DNA of 64,000 nucleotides from Colwellia maritima (GCF_022669015.1 NZ_JAKKSL010000004.1:310001-374000); one strand, 5' to 3'; shown: positions 30,618 to 41,163, counted from the stretch's first letter. Numbers and translations are program-made. Notes: a model not told the origin generated them from the sequence alone.

Positions 30618-31289
30618 CTAGTTGAAAAGTGCATGTTGTAATTTTATAAAGTCATCCCAGTGTGACATAACCGTAACGTTTGGATATTTTTTTGAAACGG
30701 CATGCGTAGCGGTAGACATATGTAAACCACCCTTATAATGAATAACTTGCATGCCCGCTGATAGTGCAGCCGTTACACCTGCCATGCTGTCTTCAATCAC
30801 TAAACAATTTTGCGGTGCAACTTGCATGGTTTTAGCCGCATGTAAAAATAAATCAGGAGCGGGTTTGCCATGCTTAACTTCTTTGGCAGTAAATATCCTG
30901 TTATTAAAAAAAGAGCTTAAACCAACAATGCTTAATGCTTTTTCTGTGCGCTCTGGACTGCTACTCGTTGCTAAACAAAAAGGAGTGTTCAATTGAGCTA
31001 GTACCGTTTTAATACCTTGTGTTGTTTGTAAGCTAGTATCAAATTCTTTAAGTAACGCTATACGATATTCATCTTCGAACGAATCAGAAAGTTGTATGTT
31101 AAAAGCGTTATGTATTTTTTCTTTCACTGAACTAAAACTACAACCTAAAAAATGGTGCTGAATATAATCAACATCTATCTCAATACCTACAGTTGATAAT
31201 TGAGCAATTAACACGGTTGCACTGATAATCTCGCTATCGATTAAGACACCATCACAGTCAAAAATAATTAATCTAATATTTTTTTTCAT
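30618..31289 (-). CDS. HAD-superfamily sugar phosphatase (beta-phosphoglucomutase-like)
   Basis: The 223-residue protein has the HAD motif I FDCDGVLIDSE with the nucleophile and acid/base Asp, motif II LATSSS, the lysine in AKEVKHGKPAPDLF (motif III), and motif IV VIEDSMAGVTAA. The cap insertion and length match the subclass IA phosphatases acting on sugar or polyol phosphates. Gene order (37 bases upstream of the SorC regulator, same strand) links it to polyol use. It could remove phosphate from a polyol phosphate; the exact substrate is unknown. Confidence 0.85.
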   Translation of the reverse strand: MKKNIRLIIFDCDGVLIDSEIISATVLIAQLSTVGIEIDVDYIQHHFLGCSFSSVKEKIHNAFNIQLSDSFEDEYRIALLKEFDTSLQTTQGIKTVLAQLNTPFCLATSSSPERTEKALSIVGLSSFFNNRIFTAKEVKHGKPAPDLFLHAAKTMQVAPQNCLVIEDSMAGVTAALSAGMQVIHYKGGLHMSTATHAVSKKYPNVTVMSHWDDFIKLQHALFN

Positions 31290-31940
31290 TGTATTACTCC
31301 TTGGCTGAGCATTTGCTTTCTTGTTGGGCTAATGCCCAATAGTTGGGCATAATCGCACTGAGAAAGTGCAGTGTCAATCTTTAGATGTGTTTTTTTAAAC
31401 AAATGAATATATTTAACTTATGAAAATTACTTTATTATTTGAATGTAGCGCGCTTATCTGGGGAGATCGTGGTCACAGTATTCATCATGAGATCCATAAT
31501 GAAAAATTGAGGAAATCTTGTAGTTTATTAAAAAACACTTCAATAAAACCCCTTGTGAATATCGTAATGATTTTAGACAAGTAGTTTAATCAGTCGAATA
31601 TTAAAAGAAACGTCTCAAACAGTGGAGTAAATGCGGACAGCATAACTACGCATTATAAGTATGCAAGAGTGCTGTATTTTTTGAATAGAAGACTGATTTT
31701 AAATAATCATAGATTTCTTCGGCCATTAACAAACGTATCTTTTTTACTTATAACGCGCTCTCTAAATTTAATACTTACTTTAGATGATAAGTTTGATATA
31801 GTTATTTTGACTATATCAAATTTGTCATTAACCATCTTGTGTGTTGATTATAGATTTTAAGTGAATGAGGACGTTCTCTGTTAAATAAAACATGGAACGT
31901 ACAAAATGAAAATGACTTAATTTTGTGTTTTTACGTTATT
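31290..31940. other. Intergenic region without a supported gene
   Basis: About 650 bases between the HAD gene and a transporter remnant. It is AT-rich with many stops. A 63-codon frame at 31669 has no ribosome site and no recognisable content. The HAD/SorC promoter must lie near its left end. Confidence 0.4.
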
Positions 31941-32225
31941 TATTTGTACATTTTCTTCAACCTTTCGTGGGGACCTGTAATGTGGGTGCTTCTAGGTGAA
32001 ATGTTTCCTAATCAATTACGAGGCTTAGATCTGGCGGTAAGTGGTTTTGCCTAATGGACTGCTAACTTTATGATCACCATGATGTTTCCTCTTATGTTGG
32101 GGTCAATTGGTTTAGCCGCATCCTATGGTTTTTATGCAGTGTGTGCCAGTCTTTCAATCGTATTTGTTCTTAAATATGTCAATGAAACCAAAGGCAAAGA
32201 GTTAGAACAAATGGATGGGCAATAA
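31941..32225 (+). pseudogene. 3' remnant of an MFS sugar:proton symporter
   Basis: One frame reads FFNLSWGPVMWVLLGEMFPN, then LRGLDLAVSGFA, a stop in place of Gln, WTANFMITMMFPLML, and ends ETKGKELEQMDGQ. This is the last third of a GalP/XylE-like symporter, with the conserved WGP, P-x-x-x-RG and PETKG-type motifs. The rest of the gene is missing. It lies just before the GH43 gene, so a sugar importer once headed this cluster. Confidence 0.8.
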
Positions 32226-32265
32226 TATTAATTTCAGTAATAAAAGTGATACAGGTAGAAAAATC

Positions 32266-33384
32266 ATGAAAATTAAAGCAAAAAAAACAGCCTTGCCGGT
32301 TAATGTGATTAACGTTTTTATGTTAGTCGCATCAGTAGTAAGTATCAGAGTTTATGCGGTTAATGGTAGTAGCAATAAAAAAGTACCGGAAGCACTGTTT
32401 CCACAAAAACCGTTAATTACCCACATGTATACGGCTGATCCATCTGCCCATGTATTTGATGGCAAGTTATATATTTATCCGTCTCACGATATAGAAAGTG
32501 GTGTTGTTAGAGACTCGTCGGGTGGGCATTTCGATATGCGCGATTACCATGTTTTTTCAATAGACGAAGTTACACCGAATACCAAAGTGGTTGATCATGG
32601 CCAAGCGTTACATGTTGATCAAGTACCGTGGGCAACTAAGCAAATGTGGGCACCAGACGCAGCAGAAAAAGACGGTAAATATTATTTATATTTTCCGGCT
32701 AAAGACAAAAACAATATTTTCAGAATAGGTGTGGCCACTGCAAACACACCAACAGGGCCATTTGTACCAGAAGCCCAACCAATAAAAGATGCTTACAGTA
32801 TTGATCCATCAGTATTTCAAGACGATGACGGTTCGTATTACCTTTATGTGGGTGGAATTATGGGCGGACAATTACAAAGATGGCAAACAGGTAGTTACAT
32901 AGAAGAAGACAAATATCCTGCCGACAACGAACCCGTTTACATGCCAAAAATCGCTAAACTAAATGCTGATATGAAAAGCTTAGCGCAACCGCTACAAGAC
33001 GTTGTTATACAAGATGAGTTCGGTAAACCTATTGTACAAGGCGACTTCGACCGTAAGTTTTTTGAAGCGGCATGGGTGCATAAAATTAAAGATATTTACT
33101 ACTTAAGCTACTCAACAGGCCACTCTCGCTTTATTCAATATGGCACGTCAAAGAGCCCTTACGGACCCTTTACATGGCGCGGTAAAGTGTTGGAACCCGT
33201 GTTAGGTTGGACTAATCACCACTCTATTGCTGAGTTTAAAGGTAAATGGTATTTGTTCTTTCATGATAGTTCATTAAGTGATGGTAAAACCCATTTACGC
33301 AGTGTGAAAATGGTAGAGCTTATCCATAACGAAGACGGCACAATTCAAACCGTTGATGCCTATTTTGGTGAGTTAGATAAATAA
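32266..33384 (+). CDS. Exported glycoside hydrolase family 43 protein
   Basis: The start at 32266 (MKIKAKKTALPVN) is preferred because it puts a hydrophobic signal segment at the N-terminus; an ATG at 32215 overlaps the transporter remnant. The 372-residue product has the five-bladed propeller landmarks of GH43: TADPSAHVF (general base Asp), YSIDPSVFQDD (pKa-modulating Asp) and FFEAAWVHKI (acid Glu). Such enzymes release arabinose or xylose from xylan or arabinan side chains. With GH10 and two further GH43 enzymes in this window, the likely target is decorated algal or plant xylan. Confidence 0.88.
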   Translation: MKIKAKKTALPVNVINVFMLVASVVSIRVYAVNGSSNKKVPEALFPQKPLITHMYTADPSAHVFDGKLYIYPSHDIESGVVRDSSGGHFDMRDYHVFSIDEVTPNTKVVDHGQALHVDQVPWATKQMWAPDAAEKDGKYYLYFPAKDKNNIFRIGVATANTPTGPFVPEAQPIKDAYSIDPSVFQDDDGSYYLYVGGIMGGQLQRWQTGSYIEEDKYPADNEPVYMPKIAKLNADMKSLAQPLQDVVIQDEFGKPIVQGDFDRKFFEAAWVHKIKDIYYLSYSTGHSRFIQYGTSKSPYGPFTWRGKVLEPVLGWTNHHSIAEFKGKWYLFFHDSSLSDGKTHLRSVKMVELIHNEDGTIQTVDAYFGELDK

Positions 33385-33422
33385 CCTAACACAAGTTACC
33401 TACGAAAAAACTAGGATAAATT

Positions 33423-34093
33423 ATGAAAAACTTATTTTTAATAACATCAATTGCGGTAGCTAGCTTTGGTTGTTCGCAAGACAATACAACAGCTGAAAAT
33501 GCTGTAACAGGCTCAGAAAATAATATAAACACAAGTGTTGAACAAACGGCTAAAAAAAACCGGTGCAAATATACTCAACACTATTTACTATAGGTGATAA
33601 AGCTTTAACCGATAAAAGCAATATCATTAACTTACCTAATGTTGAAAGAGTTATTATTGCTAATACCGATTTTATATTACATAAAGAAAATTCAGAGTAC
33701 GCTGCCTTTTACGATGACCCTAAAACAGACTCGTTAAGTATAGATGCCGCTAATTTAGCGTTTCGTACTAAATACGCAAAAGCTAGCTATACGATAACTG
33801 AAGCAGAAGAGGGCCGCTTTAAATTAGGCTTTGTTTCACTCTCTGAATTCGACGGTGAAAGCCATTACAAGGTGTATGTAAATGATGAATTAGTAGGTGA
33901 TTTTACTAACCCAAGAACAGAACTCGATTTTCATGAAGTATATTTTAAAACAGAGAAAGTCTTAGCCTTAACAGCAGGTGACCAAATAACAGTAGAAGCT
34001 ATTGCTGCTTCTAATGGTTTAATACCTGAAGATGGAGGATATGCTTGGGCAAGAGGGCGTTGGAGAGCTGTAACTTTGTTGTCAGTTAAATAA
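33423..34093 (+). CDS. Lipoprotein of the xylan locus, possible carbohydrate-binding (frameshift in an A-run)
   Basis: The ATG at 33423 opens a lipoprotein signal (IAVASFGC). In CTAAAAAAAACC near 33550 the frame changes; with one more A the protein continues PVQIYSTLFTIGDKALT... to 34093, giving about 223 residues. The mature part looks like a beta sandwich with aromatic residues (GGYAWARGRWRAVTLLSV). It follows the GH43 gene by 38 bases, so a role in holding or binding the glycan is plausible. No named family is recognised. Confidence 0.6.
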
Positions 34094-34133
34094 TAAAATA
34101 GATGAGTTTAACTATACTCGTACTTAAAATCGT

Positions 34134-34174
34134 ACAAGTTGTTCTATTAGATAAAGAACAACTTGTTGTTTTTT
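34134..34174 (+). terminator. Rho-independent terminator after the GH43/lipoprotein pair
   Basis: ACAAGTTGTTC and GAACAACTTGT form an 11-bp stem with an 11-base loop, followed by TGTTTTTT. It lies 41 bases after the lipoprotein stop and separates it from the converging dehydrogenase gene. Confidence 0.85.
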
Positions 34175-34209
34175 AATGATTTTACCCATACAACGGTTCT
34201 AATTGTTAA

Positions 34210-34254
34210 CCAAACCAAACCAAACCAAACCAAACCAAACCAAACCAAACCAAA
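34210..34254. repeat. Pentanucleotide microsatellite (CCAAA)x9
   Basis: Nine uninterrupted CCAAA units in the gap between two converging genes, followed by two ATAAA units. It is non-coding on both strands. Its length would be expected to vary by slippage. Confidence 0.9.
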
Positions 34255-34341
34255 ATAAAATAAAAGAATAAACCAATCAATTAATACTACGCGGGAGTGA
34301 GCTCAAATCCCGATAAATAACTAGTCTCATCGGTAACTCGA

Positions 34342-35310
34342 TTAATACCCTAATTGTTTATCTACTACGTTCCGTAATTGTGCGCCTTGTTGATACAAGA
34401 CTAAGTTGTCTAACGCTACATCGCGCCACGTTTTCATTACATCGTTATAAGTGCCGCCAACGTGTGGGGTAATGAGTAAATTAGGCGCTGTCCATAACGG
34501 TGATTCGTTATTTAATGGCTCTTCTATGGTTACATCAATTGCTGCACCATTCAGTTTTCCTGTTGTTAAAGCATTTACCAAAGCAGTTTCGTCAACGGCA
34601 TTTCCACGACCAATATTAAAGAAAAAGCCTGGCTTTGGCATGGCTTCAAAAAATGCATCATTAAATAAATGCGTGGTTTCGTCGGTGCGCGGTAAGCAGG
34701 TAATAACGATATTAGCTTGTTGAGCTGCAATACCTAGCTCATCAATACTATAAAGTTTACTTACGTTTTTAACGCTTTTGCTGATATTTTTGCGAACACC
34801 AATAATGTTTACACCAAAAGGAAGTAAACGATTAATAATCGCTAAACCCACAGAGCCAAGCCCAACCACTAATACAGTTTTACCACGTAGTTGAAACAAG
34901 TTATCGCAGTCGGTGAGGCTTGTTTGCAGCCATTGATTTTTTCGTCGGCCGGTAACAAATTGTGGAATGCTGCGGGTAATACTGAGTACTAACGCCATTA
35001 GGTGATCCGCAACAACATCGTGATGATCGTCTGAGCAATTTGTTAATAAAAAGGGCGCTTTCACCAAATACGGATGATTGCTAAGCCATTCAACCCCTGT
35101 ACCAAATTGCTGAAACCATAATAATTTAGGCAATGAGGCTAGCTGTTCTCTTGGAAAGTCGCCTAAAACTATGTCTATGTCTGCTGCATTTTCTAGTACA
35201 ATATTAATGTCTGTTGTAATTAGAACCTCTTTATTACCAAGATATTCATGCAGTTTTATATTGGCAGCCTTGTCCATAAACTTGTTGTCTATCCACATTA
35301 AAATTTTCAT
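34342..35310 (-). CDS. D-2-hydroxyacid dehydrogenase family protein
   Basis: The 322-residue protein has the NAD-binding VLVVGLGSVGLAIINRL (about residue 145) and the late catalytic pattern NIGRGNAVDE, then AAIDVTIEEPL and ITPHVGG with the His of the family's Arg-Glu-His triad. Members reduce 2-keto acids. In this pentose cluster it may act on a 2-keto sugar acid or glyoxylate-type product, which is inference. It is the last gene of the long minus-strand operon, one base after the transporter gene. Confidence 0.85.
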   Translation of the reverse strand: MKILMWIDNKFMDKAANIKLHEYLGNKEVLITTDINIVLENAADIDIVLGDFPREQLASLPKLLWFQQFGTGVEWLSNHPYLVKAPFLLTNCSDDHHDVVADHLMALVLSITRSIPQFVTGRRKNQWLQTSLTDCDNLFQLRGKTVLVVGLGSVGLAIINRLLPFGVNIIGVRKNISKSVKNVSKLYSIDELGIAAQQANIVITCLPRTDETTHLFNDAFFEAMPKPGFFFNIGRGNAVDETALVNALTTGKLNGAAIDVTIEEPLNNESPLWTAPNLLITPHVGGTYNDVMKTWRDVALDNLVLYQQGAQLRNVVDKQLGY

Positions 35311-35311
35311 T

Positions 35312-36713
35312 TTATACTGCCTTATTCGATGTGATGGTGATTATTGTTAGATTCATAGTGTATAGAGCAGTTAACTTCTTTGGTATTTCTTGGCTTGTAT
35401 TCATAGTTTTTGACCATTTGTAGTCAAGCTTATAAAAGTTTAACAATATGTAAGCAATCAAAGCACCTAGTGCAGGGCTTGCTGCGAAAATTATTATAAT
35501 ACCGTCTAGTGCTTTTTCTGTTTGTTGTACATTGGCTTCATAGCCGTACCCGACAAGCATCCAACCGGTAAGTGCGCCACCAATTGCTATACCAAACTTT
35601 AAGCTGAGTAAATGTCCTGAAAAGCTCATTGCCATTGGTCCAGTTCCTGTTTTATGTAAACTGTAATCAACTGTGTCAGGTACCGATGAAAACAATAAAG
35701 GAATAAAAATCATGTGAAAAAACTGAGTTAATAAAACAATTGATAAGGATAAGTAGGCTTTATCGCCAGGTATAAAAAATACGATGGTCTTTGGTAATAG
35801 CAATACCAAGACAAGCGAGTTTCATTAATTTAACTTTACATACAAATTTAATCATCCAATTTGATGATAAAGCACCTACTATCCCGCCAATCATACTAGC
35901 AGTCATAAACAAACTAACAAGTGACTCATCACCTAAGTAATAGGTAACGTAATAAGGCATAACACCACCACGCATCGCTACCGAAATTAACAAGAAAAAA
36001 GTGACTAAGGCTAAAATACGCCATTGATCGTTTTTAAGTACAGAAAATATATCGGTTTTAATTGATACTTTTTCTACAATAACTTGAGCACGCTCTTTGG
36101 TAAATGCAAAACAGGCAAGAAAACAAGACATTGCGATAAGCGATAAAATAGTCATTGCTAAAGTAAAGCCTAGCTGTTCATCTCCTTGACCAAGATACGA
36201 AACTAATGGAAGCGTAAGTAGAGCAATAATTAATCCGCCTACTTTTGCCATTGCAAAACGCCATGCTTGAACTGATGCTCTTTCTTGTATGTCGTCTGTT
36301 AATATTCCGCCTAGAGCAGAGTAGGGAATATTGATAGCAGTATAAGCTAACATCATTAAAGAATAGGTAATGTAAGCATATATCAGCTTGCCGGAATGGC
36401 TAAGATCAGGCGTTATAAAAGCAATAATGGTGAGTAATGAAAAAGGTATCGCCATCCATAATAAATAAGGGCGATATTGACCCCATTTGGATTTAGTTCT
36501 ATCAGCTAATGCACCCATTAAGGGATCAGTTATTGCATCAAACGCACGTACAACTAACATTAACGTACCGGCTTCTGCTGCGGTAATTCCGAAAACGTCA
36601 GTGTAATAAAACATCATAAAAGCAATAACAACTTGGAATACTATATTGCTGCCTGTATCACCGAGCCCATACGCTATTTTTTCTTTTGTACTTAACTTTG
36701 TTGTGGTTGCCAT
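35312..36713 (-). CDS. GPH-family (MelB/XynB-like) glycoside-pentoside symporter, frameshifted
   Basis: The N-terminal GLGDTGSNIVFQVVIAFMMFYYTDVFG and RAFDAITDPLMGALADRTKSKWG are hallmarks of the glycoside-pentoside-hexuronide cation symporters; XynB-like members import xylosides. About 12 membrane helices are present across two frames. The frame changes near 35795 (TATTACCAAAGACC), with a continuous protein of about 467 residues once corrected. It is within the pentose operon, between the cupin lipoprotein and the 2-hydroxyacid dehydrogenase, and probably takes up xylose, arabinose or short xylo-oligosaccharides. Confidence 0.85.
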
Positions 36714-36758
36714 TTTTGTTATTCCTAGCTATTTTATTGTTATTTATAAATGCGTATT

Positions 36759-37244
36759 TTATTGTTGAATTGTCACAGTTTTGCTCTTTGCTCTGGCAAC
36801 AAAGAATTTCATCGTAACGTTACCTGTATTGAATATACCGTGCATATCCCATGGCGATACGTAAAGCACATCGCCGGCTTTAGCAGGTGTTTCAACACCG
36901 TTTAATGTCCAAACACCTGAGCCTTCAATAATAAATAAATACTCTTCGTCCTCGTGTTTATGGGGAGGATGAATTTCATGACCCGGTTCAATTATGGCAA
37001 TTCCAACAATGGCATCTTTTGTCGTTGTTGTATCACCCATAAAGTAGCTATGAAACACGCTATGGTCGTATGGAGTTTGATGAGCATCTTCAAAACTTAC
37101 AATGCTTGATGGAATAGTCGCCTTTTGTTCAACTGTTTTTTCTGTCTTGGTTGTTATTTCATTATTAGCGATAGAAGTACATGCACTCACTAATGTAAAT
37201 GAAAGCGTTAAACCAATGGCTTTAAAACAGGTTTTATTGTTCAT
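36759..37244 (-). CDS. Cupin-domain lipoprotein
   Basis: The 161-residue protein has a lipobox (LVSAC) and one cupin domain: EPGHEIHPPHKHEDEEYLFI (metal-binding H-x-H and Glu) and the second motif WDMHGIFNTGN. Its start overlaps the lactonase stop by 4 bases, so the two are coupled. An exported, lipid-anchored cupin in a sugar-acid operon may act on or bind a sugar derivative in the periplasm. No substrate can be named. The fold is secure. Confidence 0.85.
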   Translation of the reverse strand: MNNKTCFKAIGLTLSFTLVSACTSIANNEITTKTEKTVEQKATIPSSIVSFEDAHQTPYDHSVFHSYFMGDTTTTKDAIVGIAIIEPGHEIHPPHKHEDEEYLFIIEGSGVWTLNGVETPAKAGDVLYVSPWDMHGIFNTGNVTMKFFVARAKSKTVTIQQ

Positions 37245-38167
37245 AATTTAGTGCCTTTTTCTTGTAATAATGTGTATTGGCATAAGTTTTCAGCTCTACC
37301 TTGCGTATTGGTTTTCACTGAAAACAAGCAGCCCGCTAAAGGTTGTTTCGCTCGGTCTTCATCCGATAAGTATTCAGACGCTGTTGTTATAAATAAAGTA
37401 TCTAAATTTTTACCACCAAAAACACACTTGGTAACTTGTGCAACCGGTAACTTAATATGTTGTAGTAAAGTGCCGTCGGGCGCGTATTGGTTAACGCCCC
37501 AACCACCCCAAAGTGCAACCCATAAATTACCGTTTTTATCTAAGCACATGCCGTCTGGATAGGTACCGTCTGTATCAAAATGCAAGAAGGTTGAACGGCT
37601 AACAAAGTTGCCTTTTTCATCAAGTTCGCAGCGATACACTTTTTGGTTTATTAAGGTGTCGGTGTGATACATAACACTGCCGTCAGCGGTAAAGCACGGA
37701 CCATTGGTACAATAGTAGTTATCGTCTTGCAGGCTTGATTGGCCGTTTTTGTCAAAGCGATATAATGAGCCAAGGGCATTGTTCATAGGATCATCGGTGT
37801 GCATAGTGCCGGCCCAAAACTGTCCGTGAGTATCAACGGCACCATCATTAAAGCGAATGGTTGAATAATCTAAGTCAGGCGCACCTATTTTTTTGTGCTC
37901 ACCGTTGGCTAGGTCTAACGCGTAAAAACCATCAAAAAAAGTACCTACTAAGGTATTGTCAGAGGTAAAAGCTATACTGGTTAGTCCTTGAGTTAGTGCC
38001 CAAGATTCAGTTACGTTATTTTTATGTCGGTAAACGGTATTACCTAAAATATCGGTCCAATAAATGGCTTGCTCGGCAATCGACCAAATTACACCTTCAC
38101 CTATTCGACAATGGCTTTTGTGTACTAATTTAGCGTTTTCGTTAGTAATTAGCTGAGACATATACAT
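37241..38167 (-). CDS. SMP-30/gluconolactonase-family sugar lactonase
   Basis: The 308-residue six-bladed propeller has the metal-binding pattern CRIGEGVIWS (Glu), NDGAVDTHGQFWAGTM, CTNGPCFTADG and YPDGMCLDKNGNLWVALWGG (Asp). Such enzymes open xylono-, arabino- or gluconolactones. Placed with IlvD-type and FAH-type dehydratases and a semialdehyde dehydrogenase, it is the second step of an oxidative pentose pathway. Either start, 38167 or 38161, is possible. Family and pathway role are well supported; xylose versus arabinose is open. Confidence 0.88.
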   Translation of the reverse strand: MYMSQLITNENAKLVHKSHCRIGEGVIWSIAEQAIYWTDILGNTVYRHKNNVTESWALTQGLTSIAFTSDNTLVGTFFDGFYALDLANGEHKKIGAPDLDYSTIRFNDGAVDTHGQFWAGTMHTDDPMNNALGSLYRFDKNGQSSLQDDNYYCTNGPCFTADGSVMYHTDTLINQKVYRCELDEKGNFVSRSTFLHFDTDGTYPDGMCLDKNGNLWVALWGGWGVNQYAPDGTLLQHIKLPVAQVTKCVFGGKNLDTLFITTASEYLSDEDRAKQPLAGCLFSVKTNTQGRAENLCQYTLLQEKGTKL

Positions 38168-38178
38168 CCTTAAGTATG

Positions 38179-38210
38179 ATTTTTTAAAACCGTCCTTTTA
38201 GAGAAGGTTT
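38179..38210. other. Intergenic hairpin between lactonase and aldehyde dehydrogenase genes
   Basis: TTTAAAACC and GGTTTTAAA form a 9-bp stem in the 77-bp gap. No T-run follows on the minus strand, so it more likely tunes mRNA processing within the operon than ends it. Confidence 0.35.
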
Positions 38211-38244
38211 TAAACGTTTTTACAATAAAATATTGCAGAGCAGC

Positions 38245-39836
38245 TTAAATAGCGTTTGCAGTAAACTCGCCATTTACGCGACGAACAATACGATAAGGGT
38301 TTGTATCTTGTAACTCTGCCGGTAATAACTGCGCAGGTGTATTTTGGTAAGCAACAAAACGGGTAAATCTATGAATAGCATCAATACCCACACTGGTTGT
38401 CGCACCGTTTGACGAAGCAGGGTAAGGGCCACCATGATGCTGCGAACCACAAACTTCCACACCTGTAGGAAAACCATTAAAAATAATTCGACCTGTATTT
38501 TGCTCTAGTAAAACAATGAGTTTTTTAACTAAGTCGTTATCTTCATCGGTAGCATGAATACTGGTGGTTAGGTTGCCTTCTAATGTTTTTGCTATTTGGG
38601 TAAATTGTGCTTCATCGTCACATTCCACCACTAAGGTTGCAGGACCAAATACTTCACTTTGTAATTGTGGATTTTGTAAGAAAGCACCGGCTGTTGTTTT
38701 CAATACTACGTTTGGTGGTAGTAAAGCATTGTCGATTGACGAAGTTAAGTGGGTTTCATCTTTATTAACCCATTCAACGTCACCGCTAGTAATAAACTGT
38801 TCAACACCTTTTAAAAATGCTTGTCCGATACCTGCATTTAGCATTAAGCCTTTTGCATTAGCACTCATAGTTTCAGCTAAGGTATTAACAAAATCATCGT
38901 TTTTTTGAATAACAATAACGCCTGGCGAAGTACAAAATTGACCTGTTCCCATACATACAGAACCCGCAAGTGCTTGAGCAAGGGCTTCGCCTGATTTATC
39001 TAGTATATTTTTAGTGAAAAACATCGGGTTAACGCTGCCCATTTCTGCATACACAGGAATAGGTTTAGCTCTTTTAGCTGCTGCGTCCATTATTGCTCTA
39101 CCGCCGGCTAAGGAACCTGTAAAACCAACCGCTTCAGTGAATGGATGACAAACCAGTTGTACGGATAATGGAATAGCGTTGCCTTGCAGTAATGAGAAAA
39201 CACCTTTTGGAAGTTCACAACGGGCAATAGCGTTACCAATAGCATAAGCAAATAACTCGTTAGTTGCAGGATGAGAAGGGTGACCTTTAACTACAACAGG
39301 ATTACCCGCTGCAAGTGCTGAAATGGTATCGCCACCTAAGGTGCCAAAAGCAAATGGAAAGTTAGACGCGCCAAATACAGCAACTGGCCCAATAGGCTTT
39401 AACATTTTACGTAAATCAGGTTTAGGTAAAGGAGTACGATCAGGTATTGCGGTATCAATACTGGCTTGTGTCCAACTCGCGTTTTTAACTATTTCAGCAA
39501 AGGCTTTAATTTGGCCTGTTGTACGACCACGTTCGCCCGTGAGTCTTGGTAAGCCTAAACCTGATTCTTGGTCGCACACTGTCAATAATTGCTCGCCTAA
39601 TGCGTCAATTTCTTCAGCGATAGCCACTAAAAAATTAGCGCGTTTTTCGGGCGAAAGTTGGCTAAATACTGGGTATGCATCTTGCGCGGCTTGCATAGCG
39701 CTATTTACGTCAACTTCAAGACAATTATTATGAACAGCTAATAACTCGTGAGTCGGGGCTTTGCGCATTAAACGATGCACCTTGTGGTATAATCCATGAG
39801 CCGGCCGATAAATGATTTTTGCGTTAGGTTGTACAT
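38245..39836 (-). CDS. 2-oxoglutarate semialdehyde dehydrogenase (aldehyde dehydrogenase superfamily)
   Basis: The long frame begins at 39780 inside the protein. Reading upstream, an ATG at 39836 gives MYNLTQKSFIG, and correcting two indels near 39807 and 39750 joins it through GSWIIPQGASFNAQSPTHELL to the main frame, the expected N-terminus of this subfamily. The main frame has FGASNFPFAFGTLGGDT (NADP-binding region), AEMGSVNP (Glu) and GTGQFCTSPG (catalytic Cys). The composite is about 530 residues, normal for alpha-ketoglutaric semialdehyde dehydrogenases. It makes 2-oxoglutarate, the last step before the TCA cycle. Minus-strand operon neighbours supply its substrate. Confidence 0.85.
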
Positions 39837-39899
39837 AAGTTAAATATTCCTAAATTTGGTTCGGTTAAGCTTGGTTAATGTCAGTTCAAATAAAACCGG

Positions 39900-41086
39900 C
39901 TAAAGTAGGTTACGTTGTGCAAGGTTTTTAATTAGCGCGCTAATGCCAAACTCCCAAGGTGGAATTTGATCTGAAAAATGCACTTTGTTTTGCAAAGCGC
40001 CAAGCTTGCTTGCGGATATAACAACAAGATCGTTAGGTTTATGTGTAAAGCCTTTACCTGCTTTGTCTCTGTCTTGTGTCGGTGTAAATAATGTTCCGGT
40101 AAATAGCGCAAAACCATCAGGGTATTGATGCGATGTTGAAATCGTTTGTGCGACAAGATCTTCAATATCCCGGCTAATTTGCGTCATATCATTCGTCGCC
40201 TCAAGCTCGTAGCCATCGTCGCCTTTTACATTCAATGTTACTTGTGTAGATTTAACATCGTCAAGGGTAAAGCTTTCATCAAATAAGCGTATAAAAGGTC
40301 CGATAGAGCATGAGGCATTATTGTCTTTTGCTTTACCTAAAAGTAGGGCGCTACGACCTTCAATATCACGTAAGTTAACATCGTTTCCTAATGTTGCTCC
40401 AACAATAGTTCCTTGGTTGTTAACGGCAAGTACCACTTCAGGCTCAGGGTTGTTCCGGCTTGATATAGGGTGAATACCTACTTGCGCCCCTAAACCAACA
40501 GAAGACATTGATTGTGATTTAGTAAACACTTCAGCATAGGGACCAATACCTACTTCTAAGTATTGTGACCACATGTTTTCTTTGATTAAAACTTCTTTTA
40601 GCTCTAATGCTTCTGGTGAGCCGGGTACTAAATTTTCGATACTGGAGCCTATGGTCGCATCAATTTTAGAACGTATATCTTTGGCGACATCTGGGTTTCC
40701 GTTAGCTTTTCTTCAATCACTCTTTCGATCATCGAACAAACAAAAGTAACGCCACAAGCTTTTATGGCTTGTAAATCAAACGGCGCTAAAAGGTGCAAGT
40801 AGTCGGTATTACACGGATAATTAATTGAGTTAGCGATAAGCGTTTCAACACTACCAATAACAGGAAAGTTACCCGCTAATAATGCTTGCTTGGTAATGCC
40901 TTTATTAAGAATGTCAGAACAAGTTGGCGCTAATGAAGATAAATCGTAAACGTTTGAGTCGTTCAACCAGATTGGCGACGGACCACTAACATTTGCTGTG
41001 CTTTTAGCTAAATTATTTGGTATCCAAGCTCTACCAATTAAGGTGCCGGCGTATTGGTCTGATGGTAAATATTGCTCTAATTGCAT
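39900..41086 (-). CDS. FAH-family 2-keto-3-deoxy-pentonate dehydratase, frameshifted
   Basis: Two frames together give about 395 residues. The N-terminal part (YAGTLIGRAWIP..GPSPIW) and the fumarylacetoacetate-hydrolase-fold part (EPEVVLAVNNQGTIVGATLGNDVNLRD, with the metal-binding Glu/Asp) match the Caulobacter XylX type. One A is missing in GAAGAAAAGC near 40706; restoring it reads EEKANGNPDVAKDIRSKI across the gap. The enzyme removes water from 2-keto-3-deoxyxylonate or -arabinonate to give 2-oxoglutarate semialdehyde. It lies between the IlvD-type dehydratase and the semialdehyde dehydrogenase, exactly in pathway order. Confidence 0.85.
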
Positions 41087-41163
41087 AATAAGTATCTTCT
41101 TTGTGCTCTGAGTTAAGTTTTTATGAACTGGTGGTTTTAGCTGCTTTTATTAAGTCATTAAGT

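Noticed and set aside
31453-31470. 16-base match CTTATCTGGGGAGATC to the group II intron (61154)
   Set aside because: Similarity ends at once on both sides; one such match is expected by chance in a window this size.
34210-34254. CRISPR-like array
   Set aside because: The CCAAA units have no spacers; it is a simple microsatellite.
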